From NCBI GenBank assembly GCA_007922195.1, contig ML682003.1, forward strand, positions 62,001-126,000: DNA of 64,000 bases, given 5' to 3'. This document shows, piece after piece, positions 23,940 through 34,436 of the stretch. Under the pieces are notes generated by a model. It had not been told where the DNA came from. It saw only the letters and a program-made list of their open reading frames with translations, and did no database searches. The DNA is from Podocnemis expansa (Eukaryota; Chordata; Testudines; Podocnemididae). The position numbers were made by a program, and so were the translations under genes. Numbering within the stretch: the first letter of the stretch is position 1; each line of letters opens with the position of its first letter.

Positions 23940-24082
23940 GAAAATATGCCTATTTTTCAAGAGGGTACCCAAGGCGGAGATTAAATGACATCCCCAAGGT
24001 CACAAAGGAAATCAGTGACATAGCTGGGATTGGCATCCAGGGCTCCAAAGTCCTGGTTCAGCGCTTTACCCTAAGATCACCC
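23940..24082 (-). repeat. MIR-type SINE, reverse
   Basis: 'gattaaatgacatccccaag gtcacaaagg' then 'catccagggctccaaagtcc tggttcagcgctttaccc' is the reverse complement of the MIR 3' half and body. Decayed, boundaries approximate. Confidence 0.75.
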
Positions 24083-25250
24083 TTGGGCACCTTTCAGAAG
24101 GGTGGAAAGAAATGGTGTGAGGTCATGCGGTAGAGGATTTGAGACTGTGATAAAATCTACTTTAGCTTTCTCCCAGATGCATCTTTCTCCATTGTGAGCC
24201 ATACCTCCATTATTAAAATGTGTATAAAGTGCACTTTGATGCATTGTAAACAACAATACATGTTTTAGCAGCTTGGGCATTGAGAATAGCAGAGAAATCT
24301 TTCAAAGCCACCACAGTGACCATAATAAAACTGTCAGAGGTAGCCTCATTCCCTCCCACATGTACACAGCTTGCTTAGTGGAGAATAGCATGCATCACGA
24401 GGCCATAATTCACTTGCATGCCGGTTAGAAGATAATTTCCCACATTTGCAGCAATTGATCTTCAGCCATATGACAGAGATAAAATGAAAACAGCTGGGGG
24501 GCATTCTGCTGTCTGGGGGTGATGCAGAGATATGCAGAGATATCAGGGTGCAAGCAGAGATATGCATCAAACTCCCCACAGGCCTGTCACAATGAACCAG
24601 CCACGTATCCTAAATGGAAGTGATTAAGGGGATGTGAAGAAAGAGAGGAATTTGTAATTCATGGAGTAAAAGCTGCTCGGGCAGCCCTTGGAACCTCTCC
24701 CGTCGGCAGGCTCTGCTGTGAACAGATTCCAACATCACTGGTGTCACTCGAAGACCTGTTGTTTTGAGGAACGCTGTGTTCCCTCCTGAGCTAAAAATGA
24801 AGCCTGAGCAGACGCTAGCTTTAAGCAGTGCAGCTCCTGAAAGCAAGCGTGTTATGACTGCAGCTTGGATTGCTTAATGTTGTTAACAGCCGATAAAAAC
24901 ATTTGAACAAGTGCAACATCTTGTTTTTGCATCTCCTTTCTGTATCATCCACTTGACTGAGAACTGTAATTTCCCTTCCTTAGTTCTTCTCCTTTAAACC
25001 TGGGGAAACTGAGGCGCATAATTCAAATGCTTCTAGTTCCAGCTAGCTCTTGAAGAAGCCTCATCATGCGACAAGGCAACTTATCTATACATCTTCAACA
25101 TCTCCTATTCGAGCCCACTCTCGAGCCGTGGAACCATGGACTTTCTTCTCCCATTGCGGCCTGTGGTCTTTCTAGCCTAGGACTGAGCCAAACTGAGGTA
25201 CATGGGCAGAAGCTGGGCTGAAAGCCCATGACAGCAGCCAGCAGGGCAGA
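24083..25250. other. No gene or repeat recognised
   Basis: Repeat-poor. Frames of 67-78 codons on the minus strand show no motifs. Confidence 0.4.
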
Positions 25251-25320
25251 AACAGTGAATCAGAGATTCAAGGCCAGAAGGGACCATGGTGATCATCTAA
25301 CCCTCCTTTCTGTGTCACTC
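25251..25320 (-). repeat. CR1 3' UTR scrap, reverse
   Basis: 'cagagattcaaggccagaag ggaccatggtgatcatctaa' is the reverse-strand end of a CR1 copy. About 70 bp only. Confidence 0.75.
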
Positions 25321-27574
25321 TGGCCACAGACTTTCCCCAAGCAACAATGAGAGCATCTCCTCAGACATCTGCTGCAATTCAGAGGACAAGCCCATCCTTC
25401 TGCACATGGCAATGAAGCAGAGGGATCTGGGACGTGGAAGAAGAAACACAACAATTATCATGCGCTCCCGTGGAAACAAAATGGCCACCCAGCATCCTCT
25501 CTCCATCCTCAAGTAGCTGGGTGGGCTTTCTTCTCAGCTCAGTTCTGATGAGATGCCTACCCCTGAGGGGTTAGGCCCATCTCTTCCTCCTCATTACTGA
25601 ACAGCAACTGGTTCAGCTAGAGACTACTTTCCTTGCACAGCTACTGGACACCAGTAAACAGCCCACACGATGCCTCTAAATTGAATGATTGGGTGGATGG
25701 GAGCGTGGGCAGACAGCTGGTGTGAGCCTTTCAGACGAGATTGGTTATAGCAGCAAGCATTTGATGACAATTTCCACCCTAAACATCTGCTGAGAGCATT
25801 CAATCACCATACTGCCCATTTTGATCCTAGCAGTGAGCGCAATTCAGGGGTGTTGAGCTATTTCAATTACAAGGAAAAACTGGTGGCAGAGTCAGGGATT
25901 TTCTCTCATTATTTATCGAGAATGTTTGGTGTTATCTTTTCCCACACATGGGAGGAAATTTAATTAATTTGCCTAGATCCAGAAGCCTCCACTCTTGGCT
26001 TCTGCAAGGTTCCCACCATATTTATCTAAGCTGTCTGACTGTCTGTTTCCCTGCTTGTTACACACAGATGCTCCAAAATTGTGTAATACCATTAGAATTT
26101 CTGAGCATCTTTTGGGGACTGCTCTTATTTAATCCACGTGAAGCCATGGCTGTTTGTCATCAGTTTAAGGGATTTGAACCCAACATACAATTTACCACTT
26201 TTTCTTTGTGCTGTTGCTAAAATTATAGGCTAGCTTTGCTACTTCAGAACTAGTCACTTTACCTGTGGGAAGGATGCCTAACTTATCGCTTAGGAGGACT
26301 CCTTCCAGCTTCATTCCTTGATCATCTGTAGGATGCAGGCATCTTCTCCATGTTTTGAAACAATGCATCTATTTGGGGTGTTCTGTGTTTCCTTGTTGGC
26401 ACCATCTTTTTTTTTTTTTTTTTGGATGGGATGTCTTTGGAGCTTACATATTTGAGTAGCTCTAGCATTTCTCTTTTAGAGCCTGTCTTTGTAGATTAAC
26501 AGATTCTCCCATTAAGTTTGACCAGAACTGGCAAGAGATGAGGCCGGATTTTATATGAAATTTCAATCATTGTTTTTATTTTATTATATCATAATTCAAT
26601 CTAATTTTCTTCCTTTTTTCCTTGGCTGAGCTAATCTCCCTAATAATTTATGTTCTGCAACTTATTATAGAGTCTTCCAAGGAGTTTTTCCTTTATTCAT
26701 CTACTTTGCGCCTTAATATCTGACATAATTATTCCTATGAGTTGTCATAGCTTCCCATAAGAGACTGATGAATGTCACCTGTGTTCTTTATTTTAAAGAA
26801 GGTAATCATGTATATTTTCAAACAGTACTCACCTTTAATTGGAGCCAGGCACTGATGTTTCTTGAGTGACCCTGAGATAGTTTCTTATTCTAGAATTAGC
26901 AGATGTTCTATAGTTACGCTGTAAATAAATTTCCATTACCATGCTGATTTTTGAAGCCCATCCTTTTAAACCTCATTAGAAACTCCGATCAGCTTTAAAA
27001 TTGGTTAGTGATGCCTGGGGTTTAAGGGAAAGCTTTTCTTTAGAAATTTAAATTATTTGCCTAATGAGTCCCTGGATTGTGACTTCATGAAAGAGGAGTT
27101 TAAAGTTCCAAAGATCTCTCTTAAACACCAAAGGCAGGAGAAGACTAAAACATAAGACAATGTCTTCCAAAAAAATCAGATCCCCCTCCTGATCAATCTA
27201 CAACAGAGCTTTATTGTTTCAGCGACTGCAGACACCACAATCACAGAGTGGTTGGACAGCTTTACAGCTTTCTTTATGACCATACATAGCATGCATTGAA
27301 GAATTATGAGAATGAATACTTGCTCAAATATAATCAATCATTCTCCACCCTCCATCCAGTAAGAGACTAGTCCTGTCAAGTGCTCAGGTCTTATGTGACA
27401 AGCAATTATCCAAGTGTTGTCAAGCACAGATAACACACCCCCATGCATAAATCTCTTGCATACATAAGACTCTATTGATGCACTTACCAGGGAAATACGC
27501 CATACTAGGATGGTGACAGGATATCATGTTATGTAACAGACGTGTATGTGTGTAGCAAATGATAAGCACCCATG
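25321..27574. other. Repeat-poor stretch
   Basis: 2.25 kb with only a poly-T run (26406-26424) and no recognisable transposon. AT-rich between 26.5 and 27.1 kb. No coding motif. A good place to look for conserved non-coding sequence, but I cannot judge conservation from one sequence. Confidence 0.4.
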
Positions 27575-27582
27575 ATTTATGG

Positions 27583-27808
27583 CAGCGGTCTGAAACTCAA
27601 ATCACCACGAAGGCCACATGAGGACTAGTATGGTAGGCCAAGGTCCACACCACGCATGAGGACTAGTACTTTAGCCCGAGGGCTGCACCACTGAGAGCTT
27701 TTCATACAATGGCATTGAAATATTGATGACAACAGTGTCGTTGCAGGCCACAGGAAATAACTTTAGGCGCCGCGTGTGGCTCTTGGGGCCACGAGTTTGA
27801 GACTCCTG
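27583..27808. mobile_element. hAT-type MITE (family D/E)
   Basis: Ends cagcggtctgaaactc and gagtttgagactcctg. TSD atttatgg / ttttatgg (27575-27582 and 27809-27816, 7 of 8). Contains the direct pair 'catgaggactagta'. Same family as 40154-40341, in opposite orientation. Confidence 0.88.
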
Positions 27809-27816
27809 TTTTATGG

Positions 27817-29667
27817 TGCATGTTCAGTTCTTTACATGCAACAAAAAAGGAAGAAGTCATTTCTCTTGTTGTTGCTGTTTATTACTGATTGGAGCAGACT
27901 GAAAAACTGAAATTCCATCCTGTGGCAAATTGCAATATTTGTTTATAACTCAAATTGAGATAAGAAGTCAAAATATTGGAACTTCTTGTGTAACGGAAAA
28001 TTTAAAAAAATATTTTGATAATGTGGAGTCAAAACTTTGCAAAGTGATTGTCCATGTTAATTTTCCCCCACCTGAGCCATTATGAAGCCACATGGGAGCT
28101 GTGCTTCTGGATTGCTCATGCTCTTTATTTCACCCAAGCTGTGCTACATCTCCCAGAATACATTGGGGTGTCTCTCAGAGACTGATCTATAGTGGTGCAT
28201 CATGGGAGTCTTTTCAACTTTTCCTGACAGAAAATTCTTCCCTAATCAGTCTCCTCCCACAGGAAATTTCTGTTTCAACTAAACCACATTTTTGGATGAG
28301 AAAATGTTTCTTTTCATAATTTTTGACGGTTTCCGTTAGTGAAGCAGTAATACCCGGGGGCCCAATCAGTCACAGGGGACTCTTGCACATAGTAAACATA
28401 ACCACTGCCCCACAGAATTTATAGTCTAAAGTCTAGACAGATAATGTTAGATTGTGAATGGAAATATGCCATAATACATCAGCTGACTATATGGCCCAAT
28501 AAACTGACAGCGGGCAGGTAAAGGGATATGCAAAGGCAGAAAGTTTCCTATTGTTTTGGATGCTTAGACCTACTGTGTGAGTGGCTTGCTGGCTTTTTTC
28601 CTTGCCATTGACCCTCTTCACAGTCTATAATAATAAATATAATTTTCTTCTTTTTATGTTTTTCTTTGTCTCCTACCTTCCACCATGCTGTGTGCAGACC
28701 TGAAGTGATGGAGGTATGCAGGTATATATGAGAGCAGGATAGCTGATGTACAGGGGTTGGGGACAAAGGAGTGTGAAAGAAGATGGGAGGAGGTGGAGGC
28801 AAGAAACATGGGGACAGTGGAGATGGCATGGTTAAAGTGGCAGCAGGAAGTTAGTGAATCAAATATAATACCATTAAGGATGGATCAATTAATGACCATG
28901 ACAACAGAGACAAACAGCTTATGGGCTATTTCCTCTCCTCTGTGCATCGGATTCTCACTCTTGCAGCTACTCCTTACGACTGGTGAACTTATTTATTTGG
29001 GGCTCTGACCCAAGTTGCTTGAAGTGATGTGGTCACCATCATCCTTGAATGTCTTCAGGCTGGAAACAGGTGGCTCCCTGGGATCCCATTCCTACGGTGA
29101 CGTAAACTAGTAGGCAGTTTGGGATGATAAAAGTACCAAACAACTGTCTAGTCCAAGACCCTTTCCACTTGACTGGCTTTATCTGCTTGATCTATAAACA
29201 AAAGATGTCATGACAAGCAACAACTCAGAAAAATGGGTCCAAATTGCTAGAGACCTTTCCAGGTTCCTAGCCAATTGGGAGGTAGAGTTCCTGTTCCCTC
29301 GATAACCCATTTGGTGCTATGGAGAGCCCCCCACAAGATCTGCCAGTCCCAGGTCTTCCACCTTTATTTATAACAGCTGCCATTTGCAGCCTGCAGTTAC
29401 ACGACCCCCCTGTAATGTGCTCTATGAACTCTGTCTCCTGAGACTTTAGAGGAGCAGGGAACTGGGACATCATGTGCACACACCCAAGGACCAGTATGCT
29501 GGTCCAGCTTAGAAATTAGGTTTGGCAAATGCCTCTTGATGAAGAAAAAATGCTGTTATTTCAGAGCGAGTTACAGCACAATGCAAGTCAGATTCATGCT
29601 ATGTCATCAGAACATCCACATCTTACAAACAAGCTCACCAAGTTTCTGGACCCATTCTTGTTACTCA
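27817..29667. other. No gene; one old-repeat scrap
   Basis: A possible ancient-repeat piece at 28390-28440 (actgccccacagaatttata gtctaaag). Frames of 70-93 codons without motifs; the 28.5-28.8 kb minus-strand frame is proline/lysine low complexity. Confidence 0.4.
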
Positions 29668-30585
29668 TATAATCATAGAAACTGGAAGGGACCATGACAG
29701 GTCATCAAGTCCAGTCACCTGTTCTTATGGCAGGACCAAGTTCCCTCTTAAACCATCTCTGACAGGTGCTTGTCTAACCAGCTCTCCAAGACTGCCAATG
29801 ATGGGGAGTCCACAACCTGCCTAGGCAACTTATTCCAGTGGTTAATCACCCCGACAGTTAGGAATTTCTTCCTAATATCCAACCTAAACCTCCCTTGCTC
29901 TAATTTAAGTCCATTGTTCCTTGTCCTATTATCAGCAGTTAAGGAGAGCAGTTTATTTCTCTCTTCCTCTTGACGACCTCTCATATACTTGAAAATTGTC
30001 ATCATGTCCGCTCTCAGTCTCCTCTTTTCTGGACTAAAGAAACCCAGCTCTTTCAATCTTTCCTCATAAGTCAAGTGCTCCAGACCTCTAATCATTTGTG
30101 TTGCTCTTCTCTGGACTTTCTCCAGTTTGTCCACAGCTTTCCTGAAATGAGGTGCCAAACCTGAACACAATACTCTAGTTGAGGGCTAATCAGGGTAGAG
30201 TAAAGCAGAAGAATTACTTCTTGTGTCTTGCTTACAACACTCCTGTTAATACATCCCAGAATGATGTTTGCTTTTTTTGGAACAGCATTACACTGTTGAG
30301 TCATATTTAGCTCGTGGTCCATTATGAACCCCAGATGCCCTTCTGCAGTACTCCTTCCTAGGCAGTCATTGCTCATTTTGTAAATGTGCAATGGCTTGTT
30401 CTTTCCTAAGTGGAGTATTTTGCTCTTGTCTTTATTGAATTTCATTCTGTTTACCTCAGTCCATTTCACCAGTTTGTCCAAATCATTTTGAATTGTGAAC
30501 CTATGCTCCAAAGCACTTGCAACCCCTCCCAGCTTGGTATCATCTGCAAACTTTTTAAGTGTACTCTCTATGCTATCATCTAAAT

Positions 30586-31129
30586 CAGGGATTGGCAACC
30601 TTTGCTGACCCCCATGCCAGCCCTGCCCACCACACCCTCAGTGGGTGCCAGAGGCAGGGCCAAAAGGGGGTGGGGCCAGGCCTCTGGGTTGGTGCCGGGA
30701 CTCACTCCCACCCTCACCAGAGGATGGCCTCCAGGTCCCAACCGGGGCCACCCCTCTCCCTGCGTCCTCTGGGTCCAGCCAGAGCCACTTCTATCCCCAG
30801 CCAGCAGGCAGCATCTGGGTCCAGCCAGAGCCTCCTCTTGCCCCTGCCAGTGGGTGGCTTCTGGCTCCGCAGTTGGAGCTGGAAGCAAGGGGGCTGACCT
30901 GCCCCACTCCCCTCCCAGCCCTGCCCACCAGGAGGAGAGGTCAGCAGGGGGCTGAGAGCCTCGCACCGTGGCTTCTGCTGGACTGGAGTTGTGGCTTACG
31001 GCTCATTCTGCCCAGCCACGTAGCACTGGGGGACTGAGGCCAGTGGGGAAGCCTGAGCAGTGCCGCATACTACACAGGCTTGGCCCCCGTGCCATTTTTG
31101 GCATGTGTGCTGGGGCTTTCTGACCCCTG
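30586..31129. mobile_element. hAT-type GC-rich element (family C/F)
   Basis: Start cagggattggcaacc, end ctttctgacccctg. TSD atctaaat / ctctaaat (30578-30585 and 31130-31137, 7 of 8). It sits inside CR1: after removal the CR1 text 'catctaaatcactgatgaga' is restored. The interior is GC-rich with degenerate 'gggtccagccagagcc' repeats. The overlapping 112-130 codon frames here are artefacts of GC content. Related to the element at 58168. Confidence 0.87.
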
Positions 31130-31429
31130 CTCTAAATCACTGATGAGAATATTGAATAGAACCAGACTGAGAACTGATCCCTGAGGTACACCATTCATTA
31201 TGCCCTTCCAGCATGACTGTGAACCACTGATATCTTCTCTCTGGGAGCGGTTATCCAACCAATTTTTCACCCATCTTACAATAGCTCTATCCAGGCTGTA
31301 CTTCCCAAGTTTGTTAATGGGAAGGTGACATGAGACCGTTTCAAAAGCCTTACTAAAGTCTAGATCAGGCATGGCCAAACTGCAGCTCGCGAGCTGCATG
31401 CGGCTCTTCAAAGAAAAAGTGCGGCTCAT

Positions 31430-32020
31430 GGAAGAGCATGGCAGGGAAGGGTGGAATGGTCGGAGGCAGGGGGAGAAGCATGGCATGGCTGGGGACAGCA
31501 GAGAAACTGTGGCATGGTCAGAGATGGGAGGGAAGCAGCAGCATTGTTGGAAGCGGCAGAGAAGTGTGGAATGGTCAGATGGTGGGGGGGAGTGCAGCGT
31601 GGTCGGGGCTGGCAGAGAAGCGGGCAATGGTAAGAGACGTGGGGTAAGCACGGCATGGTTGGAGCTGGCAGAGAAGTGGCAGCAAGGTTGGGTCTGGCAG
31701 AAAAGCAGTGGCATGGTCAGCTGGGGACTGCAGAGAAGCACGGCACAGTCAGACGGCTGCGGGGGGAGTGCAGCATATTTGGGGTCGGCAGAGAAGCTCG
31801 GCATGGTCAGAGATGTGGAGAAAGTTGGCAGAGAAGAGTGGCATGGTCACACGGGGGGTAAAGAGTGCAGCATGGTTGGAGCCAACAGGGAAGCAGCAGC
31901 ATGGTTGGGGACGGGGGAAGATGTGTGGCAGGATCAGGGAAAGCAGAGAAACAGCAGCATGGTAACAGATGGCAGGGAAACGGTGACAGGGGGTGGGGGG
32001 GAAAGCATGGCATGGTCAGG
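31430..32020. repeat. Degenerate minisatellite inside the hAT element
   Basis: Repeated words 'ggcagagaag', 'catggtcag' and 'ggggg' recur at irregular spacings of about 32-57 bp (for example near 31553, 31608, 31662, 31694, 31727, 31784 and 31824). It produces long open frames on both strands (up to 234 codons) with biased composition and no domain. These are not genes. Confidence 0.85.
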
Positions 32021-32068
32021 GAAGCTGTGGTATTGTTTAAATTTTCTCATAGGCCCTAATACCGTTTA

Positions 32069-32331
32069 TTTCTAAAGGGATAGCCATGTTAGTCTAGTCC
32101 AGCCAAAAAACAAAAAAAAACAAAAAAACCAAAACCAAAAAGAAAACAAGGAGTCATGTGGCACTTTAAGACTAACAGATTTATTTTTTGCATGAGTTTT
32201 CATGGGAGAAAATCCCACTTTGTCAGATGCTTTGAAGCATCTGACAAAGTGGGATTTTCTCCCATGAAAGCTCAAATGAAAAATAAATCTGTTAGTCTTA
32301 AAGTGCCACATGACTCCTTGTTGTTTGTTTT
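32069..32331. mobile_element. PLE tail, head-to-head pair (263 bp)
   Basis: Nearly complete reverse tail (aaagggatagccatgttagt ...) joined at about 32230-32240 to a nearly complete forward tail. TSD cctaataccgttta / cctaatacagttta (32055-32068 and 32332-32345, 13 of 14). Both arms carry the ctgacaa version of the ribozyme core, which lacks the conserved G. Confidence 0.92.
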
Positions 32332-32950
32332 CCTAATACAGTTTACTCCTTGTTAAAATAAACTCATGTTTTACAAGTCCTAAACATGACATGGAATAAT
32401 AAGAAATGAAAATCCAGAGGAGAAAAATTTAAAACTGAATGTACATTACTTCCAATTTTTGGCACAACTTACTGCTGTGAAGCATTGTATTCCACAACGA
32501 AATGTGTTAAATTGAAACATTGTGCAATAGGGAATGGCACCTATGGGAGCTTTTTACATGGTGCATTGACAAGTTACTGCCCAGATTTAAGAAAAAAAAA
32601 AAAAACTTGCCAGTAGCCTGCAGTGTTCTACATCCAGCACCAGCTAAGTTTTTACTGTATAGGCCTAGTTTTCATGGTAACCTTAAGTAATCATTAGAAT
32701 CTGGGATTAGTAGGATCAATATTTGCCCTGTTTTTACAATAAAATCAAAGTGTGCAATGAATTTTAAGCTTAGTAATTTTGGAGTAGGTAGAAGTATGTG
32801 GTTATATGCCTCAGTGTGGCTCTTGAAGGTTTAATGATCACCTTGTGCAGCTCTTGAGTTCCATAAGTTTGGCACCCTTAGTCTAGATACACCACATCTA
32901 CTGCTTCGCCTCTATCAACAAGGCTTGTTACCCCATTATAGAGCACTAAT

Positions 32951-33509
32951 CTCAGTGGAAAGCCTAGAAGCCACATAGCAGTGAAGACTCTCAGCTCCCA
33001 GCTGAAGATGTCCCGAGGAGAAGATTTCTCTGCTGAAAGACGCTAGCAAGATGACAAATGGAAGCCTATTGCATGATCTCTGCCTGCTGTTTGCTTGGAT
33101 AATTGTAGATCACCAAAACCACAATCCAGAAAAAGTTCTTAAATCCCATTTCAACTGTAAGCACATACGTAAGTCCCATGGACTTTAATAAGACTGAAGC
33201 ACAGGTGGGGACTTTGTGGTAGAATGCCGGGTCATGCTAGACCTCCTTGGTTGGATGGACCTGTACCTGATTTAGGGAATGACACAGCTGTGCCTAATTG
33301 GGCTGAGAGATTGCTTATACCTGATTAGCAGATATCCAGGCTGACTAAACAGAGTTTATATGCCAGTCAAAAGAAGGAAAAGGAGGAATAAAGAGACTGC
33401 CTCTTTCATAGGGAGCAGAACAGACCCAGAAGCTGCTGGCCCTGGTGAAGCATTGTAAGAAGGTGGTGGATGTACAAATGTACCTTAAATAAACGGTGCT
33501 GGTGGCTGC
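32951..33509. other. No gene or repeat recognised
   Basis: About 560 bp between CR1 and the PLE. One 61-codon minus-strand frame without motifs. Confidence 0.4.
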
Positions 33510-33592
33510 TAAAGCAGAGTCAATTTCCAAAGGGTCAGCCGTGTTAGTCTAGTCCAGCAAAAAAAGGGAGTTATGTGGTACATAAAGACTAA

Positions 33593-33995
33593 GGGTGTGT
33601 TTACACAGCAGTCTTATTTTGAAACAACAGAGGTTGTTGCAAAATAAGAAAGGCCATGTTCACACGATGCACCATTGTTTCGAAACAACGGGTTCTGTTC
33701 TTTCAAAACAACGGCGTTGTTTCAAAACAACTTAAACCCCATGTGGGGACAAAACAATGTTGTTTTGAAATGATTGTTTCAAAACAATGCCGTCCGAACA
33801 TGTTGTTTCGAAACAATGGTGACTCGTTTTGCAATACGTGTTGTCTGAATGTGCTATTTCACTTTGAGCTTTTTTCCTTAACTTGAATTAACAAACTGTT
33901 AATTCAAATTATCTTATTTCGAAATAAGACATTATTTCGATACAACTTGTATTGAAACAACTTGTATCGAAATAACCCCCTGTGTGTGAACAGAG
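33593..33995. mobile_element. Harbinger-like MITE with TAA duplication
   Basis: Ends gggtgtgtttacacag and tgtgtgtgaacagag, interior of 'ttgtttcgaaacaa'-type palindromes. Flanked by taa (33590-33592 and 33996-33998). Removing the element and one taa restores the PLE text 'aagactaaaagattta'. A 3-bp TAA/TTA duplication is the mark of PIF/Harbinger transposases. The style recalls crocodilian Chompy-type MITEs, but I cannot confirm the family. Confidence 0.85.
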
Positions 33996-34238
33996 TAAAA
34001 GATTTATTTTTCGCATGAGCTTTCGTAGGAGAAAATCCAACTTTGTCAGATGCTGAAAGCAGGATTAAATCGAGACTATGGTTTCTATTCCCATTACAAA
34101 AGGTAATTTGACTTCAGCCTTCCCAGGGTTTGAACCTAACAACTGCTCTGATTTGCTGTTACTGTATGACCTGATCCTATGTTTTACACCCCCTTGCATT
34201 TAGTTTCATTCCTTTCTGTAAGTTCCCCCATCTTCGAA

Positions 34239-34279
34239 GCATCTGATGAAGCGGGATTTTCTCCCACGAAAGCTCATGT
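34239..34279 (+). ncRNA. Hammerhead ribozyme motif in PLE tail
   Basis: Core elements in order. Stem I strand gcat (34239-34242). CTGATGA (34243-34249). Hairpin II with arms gcggga / tcccac and a ttttc loop; one C-A mismatch. GAAA (34268-34271). The A of GAAA starts the palindrome AGCT (34271-34274). Then C34275, the predicted cleavage position, and atgt (34276-34279), pairing with gcat (three Watson-Crick pairs plus a wobble). Stem III has no loop, so it would form between two copies, as in the minimal dimeric hammerheads reported for Penelope-like elements. Activity is inferred only. Confidence 0.65.
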
Positions 34280-34436
34280 GAAAAATAAATCTATTAGTCT
34301 TTAAGTGCCACACAACTCCTTTTTTTTCCCCTTAAAGTAGAGGTCTTTCAGCCATTTGGGAGATAAAGGGTGGCCGAACTAAAGGGGGCACAGAGGAGCT
34401 TCCCTTAGAGACTTAAGCACTGCACAGTGCTAATGT

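Larger units (their letters stand above)
31366..32880 (-). mobile_element. hAT-type element with minisatellite (family A/B)
   Basis: Perfect 8-bp TSD gtctagat (31358-31365 and 32881-32888). Start caggcatggccaaac, end gtttggcaccctta. It is the reverse of the element at 4246-5229. It holds a degenerate minisatellite (about 31430-32020) and a PLE pair (32069-32331). Removing it and one TSD restores CR1 coding sequence (VYLD joined to FSKAF on the minus strand). No transposase gene. Confidence 0.92.
29668..32950 (-). repeat. CR1 LINE, 5'-truncated, with two nested hAT elements
   Basis: The longest CR1 copy here, reverse strand. Read from the high-coordinate side, it starts mid reverse transcriptase (SLVDRGEAVDVVYLD), continues FSKAFETVSCHLP, RWVKNWLDNRSQR and GVPQGSVLSLVLFNI, then the catalytic FADDTKLGG. 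It ends with the C-terminal KVQRRATQMIRGLEHL and WNKLPRQVVDSPSLA, and a 3' UTR finishing at 29668. Two hAT elements (30586-31129 and 31366-32880) interrupt it at places where removing the insert and one TSD restores CR1 text. About 1.2 kb is CR1. A frameshift near 30.1-30.17 kb and others show it is dead. The endonuclease domain and ORF1 are absent. Confidence 0.95.
33520..34332 (+). mobile_element. PLE copy with inverted 5' tail, split by a MITE
   Basis: The order is a reverse tail (from 33520), the MITE at 33593-33995, the rest of the reverse tail (to about 34050), a forward piece of the PLE 3' coding end and UTR ('ttaaatcgagactatgg ... ctgttactgtatgacctgat'), and the complete forward tail to 34332. 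TSD taaagcagag / taaagtagag (33510-33519 and 34333-34342, 9 of 10). Without the MITE it is about 410 bp. The forward tail holds the best hammerhead core of the window. Confidence 0.88.

Noticed and set aside
30559..31037. Overlapping open frames of 112-130 codons on both strands
   Set aside because: They lie within a GC-rich hAT element bounded by a TSD, overlap each other in several frames and have Pro/Gly/Ser-biased composition without a domain.
31371..32075. 234-codon plus-strand frame
   Set aside because: It is the translation of a degenerate minisatellite (repeats of the type EKxxHGQ) inside a hAT element; tandem repeats with few stops give open frames on both strands.
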